Shown: positions 24,101 through 39,946 of the stretch, piece after piece | Layout: every line of letters begins with the position of its first letter | How positions within the stretch are numbered: position 1 is the first letter of the stretch | Assembly: GCF_030272615.1 (NCBI RefSeq) | Contig: NC_081413.1 | Span: 553,993,136-554,057,135, forward strand | Reading direction: 5' to 3' | Length of the DNA: 64,000 bases | Origin: Cryptomeria japonica | Taxonomy: Eukaryota; Streptophyta; Pinopsida; Cupressales; Cupressaceae | The notes under the pieces: model-generated | What the model was told of the DNA's origin: nothing | Seen by the model: only the letters and a program-made list of their open reading frames with translations | Databases searched by the model: none | Translations under genes and position numbers: made by a program

Positions 24101-25342
24101 GCAGCACATAAGAACTACAAAGTATATCAGATGGATATTAAATGTGCATTTCTAAATGGAGATCTTGAAGAGGAAGTTTATATTGAACAACCTGATGGAT
24201 TTTTTTTGACAGATGACAAAGATATGGTTTACAAGTTAAGGAAAGTTTTATATGGATTGAAGCAAGCTCCAAGAGCTTGGTATGCAAGATTGGATAAGTA
24301 TCTTTTGAAGATTGGTTTTTCTAAAGGTAATGCTGACAGTAACTTATACTATAAAGTGACTAATGATGACATTTTGGCTATTGAAGTTTTTGTTGATGAT
24401 ATAGTATTTGGAGGAGAAGATGGATTGTGCAAAGACTTTTCTATCAAACTGCAGCAAGAATTTGAAATGTCTATGATTGGTGAAATAAGATTCCTTTTAG
24501 GATTGCAAATATCACAGACTAACAAAGGTATATTCTTAAGTCAATCAAAATACTTAAAGGAGTTACTAAAGAAATTTGGGATGGAAAACTCTAAACCGGT
24601 AAGCAAACCTATGACAACAAATGACAAATTATCACAAAGGGGTGAATCTACACCTATGAATCCAACTAGGTACAAATCTATGATAGGAGGTTTACTGTAT
24701 TTGACACAAACCAGACCTGATATTATGAATGCAGTATGTATTGTTTCAAGATTTCAGAGTAATCCTAGAGAAAATCATGAATCAGCAGTAAAAAGGATTT
24801 TCCGGTACTTACAAGGCACTCCAAATCTTGGATTATGGTATCCTAGAGATGAAAATTTTGATCTATGTGCATACACAGATGCAAATTGGGCAGGAGACAT
24901 TGATGATAGAAAAAGCACCATCGGTGGAGCATTTTTTCTTGGAAATAGATTAGTTTCTTGGTTGAGTAAGAAACAGAGTTGCACATCTTTATCAATAGTA
25001 GAATCAGAATATGTTGTAGCAACAACTAACTGTACACAAGTACTTTGGCTCAGACAAATGTTGAAAGATTTGAAGGTAAAATGCAAGGAACCTATAACTA
25101 TCTATTGTGACAACACTGCAGCAATTGATATATCTAAGAATCCGGTATTAAATTCTAAAACAAAACATGTTTCTATTAAACTGAATTTTCTAAGGGAAAA
25201 AGTTGAAGCAAAAGAAATACAACTAGTTTATGTGAATACTAAAGAGCAGCTTGCAGATATTTTCACTAAACCTCTGCCTAAGGAGACTTTTGAGTATCTT
25301 AGAGAACAACTTGGGGTCATACCCCCACCGGTCAACACTTAG
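21192..25342 (+). pseudogene. Copia-2 gag-pol (few breaks)
   Basis: One long polyprotein in the order gag, protease, integrase, RT, RNase H typical of Copia. Gag starts MSTNYFKKDSPKLDGTNYG. A stop at 21423 and a one-base gain in the A run near 21555 break it. A zinc knuckle CFNYNKIGHMASRC (second Cys replaced by Tyr) lies near 22010. Protease IIDSGCSHHMTGD is at about 22310 and the pre-integrase LWHKRLCHVNF near 22683. Integrase covers HTDLCGPTRTK to a TAG at 23158 in place of a Gln codon, then NGVVERKNRT. A stop at 23617 and frame change lead into RT with [10 protein letters not shown] (24387) and RNase H with YTDANWAGD, ending FTKPLPK. Five or fewer lesions in total. Confidence 0.94.
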
Positions 25343-25700
25343 AGAGTTGATGATTGTCATCAACCGGCAGAATTGACAGAGATATATTTTACTCCGACTT
25401 TGATGAGGAAGCTACTTCTCAGAGGGAGTAGTTGGTATAGTGAAATTGGTTGGTATTTTTTATGTAACAATTGGTATGCTATAACTTTGGCATTTGATGT
25501 CAAAGGGGGAGAGATATCTATGGAAAAACATTATCTTTAAGAAAAGATTGGTACAGAAAATTATAAGGAAACTCATGTTACTCTCAGGGGGAGAGATTGT
25601 TACTTTTTGGAGATTGCTGGTTTTTGGTACTTGGCATTTCTGTTTTGGCACTTTGATGGTTTTTCCATCTTGTGTTTCCATCGATGCCAAAGGGGGAGAT
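25343..25700 (+). other. Copia-2 3' region with several polypurine tracts
   Basis: Besides the tract directly before the LTR (AAAGGGGGAGA, 25690-25700), G-rich purine runs occur near 25420 (CAGAGGGAGTAG), 25503 (AAAGGGGGAGAGA) and 25588 (CAGGGGGAGAGA). Multiple tracts upstream of the 3' LTR are known in some plant Copia lineages. Confidence 0.8.
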
Positions 25701-26762
25701 TGTTGGTATTTTGGTATGGTTTTGTCATTGATGTCAACACCTACTAAAACACTAGCCCTTTGGAGATCCAGCAGCATTCACCGGCAAGCAAGTAACTATT
25801 GCACAGTTACTGGTATATGGTACACCAGTAGAATATAATGATCACCGATAATCAGAATGATATGGAAAACACTTGGTAATGTCAAAGACATTGTTTGGAC
25901 TTCTTATCTTGGTGAATTATTTATTGGTATAATTGTATTTGCATATTTGCTTTTACCGACAAATAGGTCCAAGGTTATCCAGGGTTACACCGATAGGTTT
26001 ATCTTCTCCAGATCAGCATGGCACGCTATGGAGATGATTAATTAATGTTGTAAATGCATTAAGCCGACATGTTCAATCGGTTATTGCATCGGATATTAAA
26101 TTGTGTGTAAAATGTTTTTATTGTAATATCTTGTAGAGCCAACCTACTAAAATTGGTCTTAGGTTATGATATAAATGTAAGATCTTATTGGTAAGATCAA
26201 GTGTGGAATGCGAAGAAGGTATATTGTGAAGGGATATGCGAGATTAAGCAGAACTATACATGAAGACATCATTTGAAGGTGAAGCTAGGGTTTTGTAAAG
26301 GCATATTATCATTACATCGGTACTGAATCCAGCATATGAAGATGCTATTTTAAGCAGTACATTATTATTGGATTTAACCATCCAATTGTAGTCAGTGTGA
26401 CTCCCATTTGTGTTTGAGTAGTGAGCTCTAGGCGCTTGGCCTTTCTGCATGTGTAGACCCCATTTATGTACACTTACTATGTGCAGTAGTATCATCTGAT
26501 TGTGGGTAAGGTTTCCCACTGTGGTTTTTCCCCTTACAGGGTTTCCATGTACAAATATTGGTGTCATGTGTTGTGGATGATTTTATCTTTTGGTTTCATG
26601 CATTAATCTTTACCGGTATTGCATTTATATGTTAAATCTGTCCACCAGTATAACAGACTGTCTCACCGATATTAAAGCAGTAATTGATTAAGTTGTTTTT
26701 GGTTTAAAGTTTTAGATAACTGATTCACCCCCCTCCCTCTTAGTTATCACCAGGACCTAACA
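25701..26762 (+). repeat. Copia-2 3' LTR
   Basis: Direct repeat of 20099-21135 with the same ends and TATA-like box (TATAAATG near 26170). It is followed by the TSD CATAA. Confidence 0.95.
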
Positions 26763-27896
26763 CATAAATCTAGATATCACATATTAGTTCTATATCTTCT
26801 TGGATTGAGTCTAAAGTTGACATATAGTCATAAAGCCATTATTAGCAGATCTATCCATTTCTAGTAAAGACAATTGAGAAAGTCATTTTGATATTGAGAG
26901 TTTCTTATCTGTTTACCTATTGATCATTAGTAAGCCATAATATTTAGGTCTATTTATCTCTCTTGCAAAACCTCTGTAAGTGTCCTAGATTGTCCCTACT
27001 ACTCACTCTTCAATTTGGAAAAATGGAGTTCTAAAGATTTGTTGCACAAGATGGTGTTAAATGTAACAACAAGGCTAGCATGGAAGGAATGTTCAAGCTT
27101 CCACTTGTACAACTTACAACAAATGATTTGTTGATAGAAGAAATTCTTGAAATAGGGATACAATCGAAAGACAAGTAAGTACATACAAACCTCTTCAGTT
27201 GAAAGTAAAATCTGTGTATAAAAAGAGTACATTGAATCCCAATCCATAAACACAATAGAGATATCGATGGAGACTTAATTGGATGTAGCATGTCGCACCA
27301 AATTTGTTAGAGTATGCTAAGCCAGTACATAATGTTTCATAAAGCCACATTAGTATTTTACCCAGATCATTATCTACCAAAACTAACTATAGTAATCCTT
27401 TTGAGGATTCATTTCATAGTGCTAGATCTTCATTTAGTTCCACTTCTTCTTGGAGAAAAGAACAGTTATTTCTTGAGGTAGATGAATATCCCATCAACAA
27501 AGGACAAGACCCTTTCTAGAATATAACAAATTCTACTCCAACAAAAGATCATGGGGGTTTCACTAGAGATATTGAATAAGAGATAGACTTCTACTGCTGC
27601 ATTAAAAGTATTGGCATGTTCTTCATTTATTGATGTAAACTCTCTGTGACGCCACCACAACCAACAAAGGTGTAAAAAGTTGTTTGCAATGCATGGATTT
27701 TTAGGATTGTCCTTTGAGAAAATAGAATTAAAGTATGGAAGCAGGATCTGCAAGCTCCTGAGGGAATCTTGATGAAAATAACTGTAAAATATTTGGACGA
27801 GCTTATATGCAAAATAAGCAAACTAGAAATCTAAATTCAATAAGATGCTTTGTTCAATGATGATAATTTCTATTTTATTGCTTGTGAAGAAAGACC
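26763..27896 (+). other. CACTA non-coding, upstream of transposase gene
   Basis: No ORF here shows a recognisable domain. The sequence is AT-rich and is probably the promoter and 5' untranslated part of the transposase gene, judged only from position. Confidence 0.5.
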
Positions 27897-32194
<4,298 letters not shown>

Positions 32195-32622
32195 AAATGT
32201 ATGATGTATGTGATTAGTATATTATCTATTTAATATTGACTTCTTGATAGAATTTTTTTTACATAATTAATTCATTCTATTTTGAATTTTAATGCCATTA
32301 CATAATTAATTCATGATGCACCTTTTAATATGGAGATGGAGATAGGGAGTGTGACTATTTATGTGACAATTTTTAAACTATGTTTATTTATGGAAATTGG
32401 ATTGTTTATTAGCTATGTGACTATTTATGTGACCATTTAGTTGAGGATCCTGCATAGTCTACATAAAGTAAAGGTAAGGAATTAAAAAACTTACAATGAT
32501 TTTGATGACAACATCTTTTTATTATTTAATACTCTTTTTGTCTACAAAGTTCATGTTGTTCATGTTGTGTACGATGTAATTTCGCTAACATTTTTTATAT
32601 TTTTTCTTTGTCACAGGCCGAC
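32195..32622 (+). other. Spacer between the two CACTA genes
   Basis: AT-rich 430 bp without coding. It contains two similar copies of the word ACATAATTAATTCAT (32260, 32300). It includes the presumed 5' intron end TTTCTTTGTCACAG just before the next ATG. Confidence 0.5.
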
Positions 32623-35523
32623 ATGGATCCATCACATATCGCAAACAAAGATGTACCTTGCGACACTTCTACCGAGCAGGTAAACCTCATTGTAATTGTA
32701 TAAATTAGGTAGAAGCAAACTATTACATTATTATGTTCTTTTTTTAGCGATTTATACTAATTTTGTAATTGTTAATGATATTCTTGACACAAACGGATGT
32801 TTGGGGAAAGGGAAAGGGAGTTGGAGTACCTAAGCACCTTTCTAGGGATGTAGAATCATTAGGGTTAAGCAATGATGACCCTGAAGATCCCACAGACCTT
32901 GTGAAATTCTTTAAAATGCCTCTTATAAAAATTAGAAAAGAGATTGTTGCTTTGGCAACCATGCATCCTACCACTAATGAGATACAACAAAGGGTGGAAT
33001 TATTGTTTCAGACAGCAGAAAACTTGCAAGTAAGCAGTAATGAAAGCTTTAATTATAACAAAAGTTCAATGATAGTTTATATTATATTCTCTTTTATGTC
33101 ATTAACTAAAATATGTAGGTATTGTTTTTACAGAAATTTATCCACCCTCATGAAAGTCATTCCCATGATTAGGTTGTTGCAGGATCTTCAGGTGATGACG
33201 ATTTTCTTGTATTATCACTTGCTTGGCTTATCACTCTGAGTACCCAAAACACATCATACTTGATACTGTCAATTTTCAAAATAAAGGTTCATCCTTGTTT
33301 ACAATTCTTGCACTTTTCATATATTTAATGTTTGATATATTTAATGTATTATTCTTTAGGTGTTGTCAATGTTACTGTGCAAATGTTGACACCACCTCAT
33401 CAAAGGTTACCCTCACCTGTATTGCCAACTGCAATGTCGGCAACATGTAGCATGCAAACATCCTCTAGTGCACGTCATATTGGCCTGCCCATCGTTGGTA
33501 GATCCCTCTTTTTCTCTATCTTATGTCATGTGTTTATTTCCCTTCAAGCGTTCTTTCTTGAATTCTTATGCCATTTCATAGTGGATTCATTTTTTGCAAG
33601 AGGAGATGCACATGAGGATGTGCCAAAGGCGACTACTGCTGATAACATACCATCATTTCTTGGATCTTCTCATATTGCTAGTATGGGAACGTTGCAGGCC
33701 ACATTGGTGGTGAGCGATGAAGAAATGCTTCCCTTAAAGATACAAAAGGTTCCAGGTACTTTAAAATTATTATTATATATACTCTAATTGTAATTTACTT
33801 TATGATCACTCATTTTGGACTAATGATCCCATGAATTTTTTGCAAGCAATGATATTTTCTATAAACATCTTAGTGACATTGCATTGTAGATATTTGGGCC
33901 CACCATACATAAAAGGTGGTACATCATATGTGAACTAACCCTAATCCACTTTTGATTTCATATCATTGCTAGAATACTTTTCCTTTGATCCATTTCTTGA
34001 AGTGTAATAAATGTAGCTTCAGTTCATTTTTGAATCTAATAAGTTTGTTTTTACTTTAAAAGGTGGAATAACCAAGAAAAATGGTTAAAAGATGAATTGA
34101 CAAACCAAATGGTTGAGTGGTTTGGAAATGACACCTTTGACAAAACCAAGCTCCTTGAAAAAGCTGGCACATATCTAAAGTATGTGAGGGACCAATACAA
34201 GACCCATTTGGAAAGGAACCTAAAGTACGAGCATCCCCCCATGATTCCAGAGAGGGAGTGGAAGGCCCTGATTTTGGATGCCAAGGAGAGAATTGAAAGG
34301 AAAAAAGGAAATACACCAGTAGACGCCAGAAGAAGGTATGGGATACTATTAAGAATGTAATTATGTACTAATTAATTACTCTTTATATTTATATAATCTA
34401 ACATATTTCAAACTTTTTATAGAATGAGTGACACGTCAAAGGCAACCAAGGCAAGGCAAGAAAAGCACGGGAAACACAAACTCGACTCTGGTGGTTGCAT
34501 GAAACTTGTTGCAAGAATTGTAAGTATCTCATGTAAACGAAATATTGCATCAAAATATTAATAAATTGCAAACATTTTTTTTTATCAAACAATGCAAGCA
34601 AAATTCATGGTACCAAGCAAAAATGCAAGGCTCTGAATTCAATAGAGCGCCCATAGAAGATGACAAGAGAATTGCCTACCAGCAAGGCTATTCAGTCGTG
34701 GCTGATTGGCCACGAGAATTGAGTGGGCATACACAACATTCGAGTGCATCCGTCACATAGGTAAATATGCTAAATGGAAGTTGTTTCAAATTGAATACTT
34801 TACCAATAATCTAATTGATGTTGAGTTCCAACATAAAGTGACTATATTTGTTTTAAATAAGCAATCAATGATAACAATGTGCATGTCATTGGAATGCAGC
34901 CTGCTAATTGTGAAACACCACCTGCACATGAAGGTCTGGATGTGCATCCTAGTAGTGGAGGTATTCATTTGCTATTCAAATTTATTTATTTAGCTATTAA
35001 TACAATTAAACATCTTAATTTTTAATTAGAGTAGTAATTAATGTAACCTTTTTTGTTAATATTTTAGAGCATGTAGTCGGTGGTGAGCAAGTGGAGCATG
35101 ATCTGGGTACACAACATCAAGAATGTGATGTTCCCCACTCAGGTAAAGAGGACCACTGTTATTGCTTTAAACAAATATAATTGCTATTGGTGTTCAACAT
35201 TAATGTAACCTTTACTATTTCAACTCTAGATGATCTAGAGGGTATTCAGCATGTTGAGGTTGAGGCTACACAAAATGATGTGGCCCCATCAAGTAAAGAG
35301 CACAACAATTATGTTCTCTAAATTAATGAAATACTTGTAACAATAATATTTTTTTTTTTTGAATTTAACCCTTTTCTTTGTTATTGTAGAGGACCCCCCT
35401 TCGCTTCAGCGTCCTTGTCCTCAGTATAGGACTAGGCATACATTGAGATCACAAGCAGTTGGTAAAACATCTGTAGAGGGGGAAATGATGAAGAAATCGA
35501 TGTTCCACTTAGTCTTTTCATAG
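32623..35523 (+). pseudogene. Second CACTA gene, transposase-associated (TNPA/Transposase_24-like), multi-exon
   Basis: Proposed start ATG at 32623 (MDPSHIANKDVPCDTSTEQ), then short exons parted by AT-rich introns with GT..AG ends. A later exon, 32800-33030, reads DVWGKGKGVGVPKHLSRDVESLG. The most conserved part is 34060-34340: WFGNDTFDKTKLLEKAGTYL, then KYEHPPMIPEREWKALILDA and ERKKGNTPVDARRR, then a Lys/Ser-rich GKHKLDSGGCMKLVARI. It ends with an RTRHTLRSQAV tail and a TAG at 35521. En/Spm elements encode a second DNA-binding protein beside the transposase and this occupies that place. Exact exon limits are inferred. Confidence 0.65.
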
Positions 35524-37479
35524 CTTCAAAAAAAAAACAAAGAAAGAAATGATTGTAATCTAACTTATTTGATAATGACTGATTTTTATGTGTTAGTGAA
35601 TGTAATTATGTGCTAATTAATGGTTATGGATGATATGTGTTAATTAATATTGATGAATGTTGTGTGTTAATTAATGTTAATCAATGTTATGTGTTAATGA
35701 ACGTTATGTGATATTAATGAATGAATGCTATATTTTATTAATGGTAGAAAGAATGAATGAATGAATGTTATAAGATGTTAACGGGGAATTTAGAGTGATG
35801 TTAGGGGGGGGAGGGGCCAAATGAGCTTCCACCTTCACGTGGTTGGCCCTGTTAAGTAGAGAATATTAAACTATTCTCGAAACCAAGCGAAGCTCAATAA
35901 GGTAACACACTTTTCAATATTTCATTATGTTGCACAATTAATTTTATTGAATAATGTACATTGAATCTTAATTGCAGGGTCCAACAGAGCCAACACGAAC
36001 AACAACACCACAAGTTGCTAGGTATAATGAACTCCCATATTGTCTTGTCTGTACATGAACAATATGAGTTGCTTCTAGTGTTGATATCCAAGGTGGGACT
36101 GCAAAAGTTATGAATATGCCTCATCCTTGTAAGTTTTTTTATTACTTGTTTGTATTTAATATGCCTCATCCTTGTAAGTTTTTTTATTACTTGTAAGTCA
36201 TGAATATTGCTCTTTAGTTGATTAAAATTAAATGAAAATATTTAATGAATACACAAAACTATATACACATGCAGGTGAACCATGGTTGAGATGGTCCAAC
36301 TCCCTAGTCTTACTCTACGACTAAGCTCATGCCATATCTAAATCAAAGACATCTCAAATACATGGTCGGTGGAAAGCTGCAAAATGTCATTTTCATACAT
36401 AAGCAAGACATACACAATTGGGCACAATCACCAAGAGAATGGTAAAAAGTGTGTTTGAGATTGTATCATGGATGCTTTTAAGGATTGTATCATGGATGCA
36501 AAAAAACTCTTCATTAATCCTTGACTCATGATTGCTATAATACTTCTTTAGACTTCTCATGTCATTTGTTGCACTTCTTCACTATTTTAGACTGAGTTTC
36601 AACTATGTATTTACCTTGACTTATGACTATACCTAGCTTTGTCCTATCTTTGTAAGCTTCCTCTTTGAATTGTGGTTGTAGCTTCTATAATACCTTTTTA
36701 ATGTTGCACTATTTGTAAGGAGGACAACTCCTAATGCATGTTGCAAATTGTGTTCTAGTGACTGAGACTAAACTTTTTGTACTTGATGTTTTTGACTAGT
36801 TGTCATAACCTCTGACTTTGATGCTTGTGCCTTAATAGAACTAGATGTTTCTTGTATACATACTTGGTCAAGGACTGCATTATGATGTTATAGGGCTACA
36901 AACTAAGATTATTTATTGTATTGAGTTGCACATTTGACATGAGTTGACCTATGACTGCTATGCCTCTTGAGGTAATAAGGTGTTGTTCTTGTCAAGTTTT
37001 GACAATGCTGAAACAATAACGTGTTATTTGTTGTTAAGATTTGAAAAGACCTTTTACAAACTTATACCTTGCTCTTTTTCACTCACTAGACTTGATTAAT
37101 ATCATTTTATTTGGTACTAGGTATGACTACCTACTGGCTTTACTATAGACTACAATCTCTCTAGACTGTATTTTCTGAGTGTTGTTGTTCTATACTTGAC
37201 CATCTATTAGGAAAACATAGCTTGAAATGTCCAAAACAATTAACGAATGTGTTGGGTCTCAAATTAATAGATTGGATAGGTTCTAAGGAAATGTCAACTC
37301 CTCTGATCAAACCCTCCAATTGACTTGGCCAACTTATAGAGTGAACCTACTTGGTTACTAACTCTCTCACTTTAGGCTCTGCAGGACCTAGGCAGGTATA
37401 CCTACTCACTAGTTGTTTTCAATGACTAATGCTTTTTATAGCAGATTAAGTATCTTGATCTGATTTCTTCTGTAGTTGT
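35524..37479 (+). other. CACTA non-coding, downstream of transposase genes
   Basis: No gene. TTAATG/GAATGAATG-rich low complexity occurs at 35590-35775, a G9-containing run near 35806, and a duplicated 40-bp phrase ATGCCTCATCCTTGTAAG (36115 and 36160). A CACTAGTTGTTTTC word at 37408 superficially resembles a CACTA end but no partner was found. Confidence 0.5.
36253..36292 (+). repeat. 40-bp dispersed direct repeat, copy 1
   Basis: Matches 46462-46501 at 37 of 40 positions (starts ACAAAACTATATACA, ends CATGGTTGAGAT). The two copies bracket the 10-kb block that holds ORF-A, a solo LTR and the 131-bp array. Confidence 0.85.
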
Positions 37480-38596
37480 TTTCGATGTAGTTTTCTTTTG
37501 TTTTATCGATATCACTTTTTCGATGAGAATGCTTCTTTCGGTGAATCTTCTTTATCTTGCATCGATGATATTGTTTCTTCGAAAGCCTTTTCTCATCAGT
37601 GGGGGCCACCTTTGCTTTCTTCGATACCTTTTGTTGGTGGGACCATCCCTTTCGGTGAGTCTTTTTGCACCATAGTGTTATATCCTTGAAGACCTTTTCT
37701 TGTCGATGAGAACCATCTCCACTTTCTTCGATATCTTTTATCGATGGAGTTACTGTCTTCAATGAGTCCTTTCTGAAGTTCATCGGCGTTTGCTTTCTTT
37801 GATGGCCTTTTTATATCGATGAGACATCACTGGGTCTCATCGATAATGTTTGAATCTTAGATACTTTGATAGAATTGTTTTAGACTTGTTTGATAACTTA
37901 TGGGTTATTACGGTATCAATGAAAATGATGATTTCTTCCAAAGAGAGATGGCTTCTATCGTTGAAACCATGTGTGTCGGAGACATGCCTTTTAGTCTCCT
38001 CGAAACTCATTCTCATCGAAATATTTTTGTTGTCTGCCGAGTTTCATGTCGAAGAGACTTTGGACTTCGGTGACTTCTTTTGTCCTCCCATCGAAACTCA
38101 TATCCTTATCGATATCATTCATCGATGTAGTTTTCTTATGTTTTATCAATCACTTTTTCGATGAGAATGCTTCTTTCGGTGAATATTCTTTATCTTGCAT
38201 CGATGATATTATTTCTTCAAAAGCCTTTTCTCATGGGTGGGGGCCACCTCTTCTTTCTTCGATACCTTTTGTTGGTGGGACCATCCCTTTCGGTGAGTCT
38301 TTTTGCACCGATAGTGTTATATCCTCGAAGACCTTTTCTTGTTGATGAGAACCATCTCCACTTTCCTCGATATCTTTTATCGATGGAGTTACTGTCTTCA
38401 ATGAGTCCTTTCTGAAGTTCATCGGCATTTGCTTTCTTCAATGCCCCTTTTATATCGATGAGACATCACTGGGTCTCATCGATACTGTTTGAATCTTAGA
38501 TACTTCGATAGAATGCTTTTAGACTTGTTTGATAACTTATGGGTTATTATGGTATCAATGAAAATGATGATTTCTTCCAAAGAGAGATGGCTTCTA
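37480..38596 (+). repeat. TCGAT-rich duplicated segment (two units of about 478 bp)
   Basis: The segment 37480-37957 recurs at 38118-38596 with an offset of 638-639 bp and few differences. Both are dense in TCGATGAG, TCGATATC and TTTCGGTGA words. The 160 bp between units is of the same TCGAAAC composition. The ORFs on either strand are Lys/Ser-rich artefacts of the repeat. Composition and words resemble 50240-51025, near the right CACTA end. Confidence 0.85.
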
Positions 38597-39360
38597 TGAT
38601 TTAATTTCTCAAATAAAGATATTTTACTTAATTTAGATTTGATGCTCAACAGAATGACTGCACTATCACCAATCTATCTTGAAGATTTGACTACTCTTTA
38701 GATTATGATTATGACTGTCATGATATTTCATGAGACTGCTCTATCCCCATATGAAACCCTTTGTTCCCACAAATCAATGCTTTGAACTTGACTGCAACTT
38801 TATAGTGATCACTCTCTTTGTACAGTAAGCTTTCTACTTTCTCAACTTTTGATATATTGGAGGCTCCTAGGATGGTTTCTATCTTATAGTCATAATACCT
38901 TGCTATATTTTGCAGCTATTCTATGTTTATTTGTTTTCCACTCTTAACTCATAGTTCAATAGAATATGGTTCATCTTGGAATCAATGCACATTGGTTATA
39001 ATCAGATTATATCAGTCTCCATGGTTGCAAGACCTGAAGAATGATTCTTATCATCAATTAGATGCATACTTTTGGGAATATAGAAAGAAAAAAAATATAT
39101 TAGAACCGTATTTTTTGTTGAGTCATAATATGAAGTGTTAATCTAGCTAAATAAGGGAACCAATTTTGTATTAGGTTTAATTCCATGATGATAGTTGAAG
39201 CTTGTTAGAGATAGGGGATTTGTAGCAGTTGGCTTGTTAGGTTATGTCACAATCCCATGAAGGTCCTTGTAAACCGTTAATGTCAGTAGACATGAGACTG
39301 TTATGTAACGAATTGGATCAGCTAAACCTAGAAGTTCTGTAACCAATGAATCAACTGACT
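38597..39360 (+). other. Non-coding, no structure seen
   Basis: I see no gene, domain or repeat beyond ordinary AT-rich sequence in these 760 bp. Confidence 0.5.
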
Positions 39361-39580
39361 CAAGTGTATGTTAATTATCTTATGATGGTCATTTATGACC
39401 ATTATTCTTAGTAGACATTAAGCAGTTTGCTAGATAGTTGGTTAGTAAACCAGTGAGTTAGTTGGCTCAAGTGTATGCTATTTATCATATGATGTTTGTT
39501 AATAACCATTATTGTTAGTACACATTAAGCAGATGGCTTGTTTAGATGGTTGGTAACTAGTGAGTTTGTTGAGCTCAAGA
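39361..39580 (+). repeat. 107-bp tandem repeat, two copies
   Basis: CAAGTGTATG at 39361 and 39468 marks the starts, and a third start-like CAAG occurs at 39576. Units contain CATTATT.TTAGTA.ACATTAAGCAG and end GTGAGTT.GTTG.GCTCAAG. Divergence between units is roughly 15-20% by eye. Confidence 0.8.
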
Positions 39581-39946
39581 ATTGGATGTACAAGTTGAGC
39601 AAGGGAGATGAACACTAACAATGCATTGGTGCTTGCAATGTTAAAATTACTCAAAATTGAAACCAATAAACTATTGAAAGTAAACCAGAAGACAACACAA
39701 AATCTAGGCTCAAAAGTTCATAGTCTGTATATTGATATTAATTTTGAAAAGTATTACAAAACTCAGAGTATTCTCCATAAGACTAGAAAATCCTAGATAT
39801 ATTTCTGCAGAGTTTTCTTACAAATTCTTGTGATCCCCCTTTTCATTAGTCCTGGTATCCATTTATATAATCATGGATGCATACAAGCTTCAGACCCCTT
39901 TTCAAAAAGAGTTTGTTACAAACTGAAAATACTCCCAAAGAAACGG

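Larger units (their letters stand above)
20099..26762 (+). mobile_element. Copia-2, near-complete Ty1/Copia element
   Basis: LTRs 20099-21135 (1037 bp) and 25701-26762 (1062 bp) both run TGTTGG...CTAACA. TSD CATAA is at 20094-20098 and 26763-26767. PBS at 21138-21149, gag-pol 21192-25342, polypurine tract 25689-25699. It sits inside the CACTA element upstream of its transposase. By eye its LTRs differ by around 5% plus short indels, including about 25 bp extra near 25803 in the 3' copy. Confidence 0.96.

Noticed and set aside
20231-26045. Similar 62-codon ORFs at 20231 and 25857.
   Set aside because: Both are the same position in the two Copia-2 LTRs, without coding signature.
37436-38441. 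Lys/Ser-rich minus-strand ORFs in the TCGAT block as small proteins.
   Set aside because: They repeat with the DNA duplication and show no independent coding conservation.
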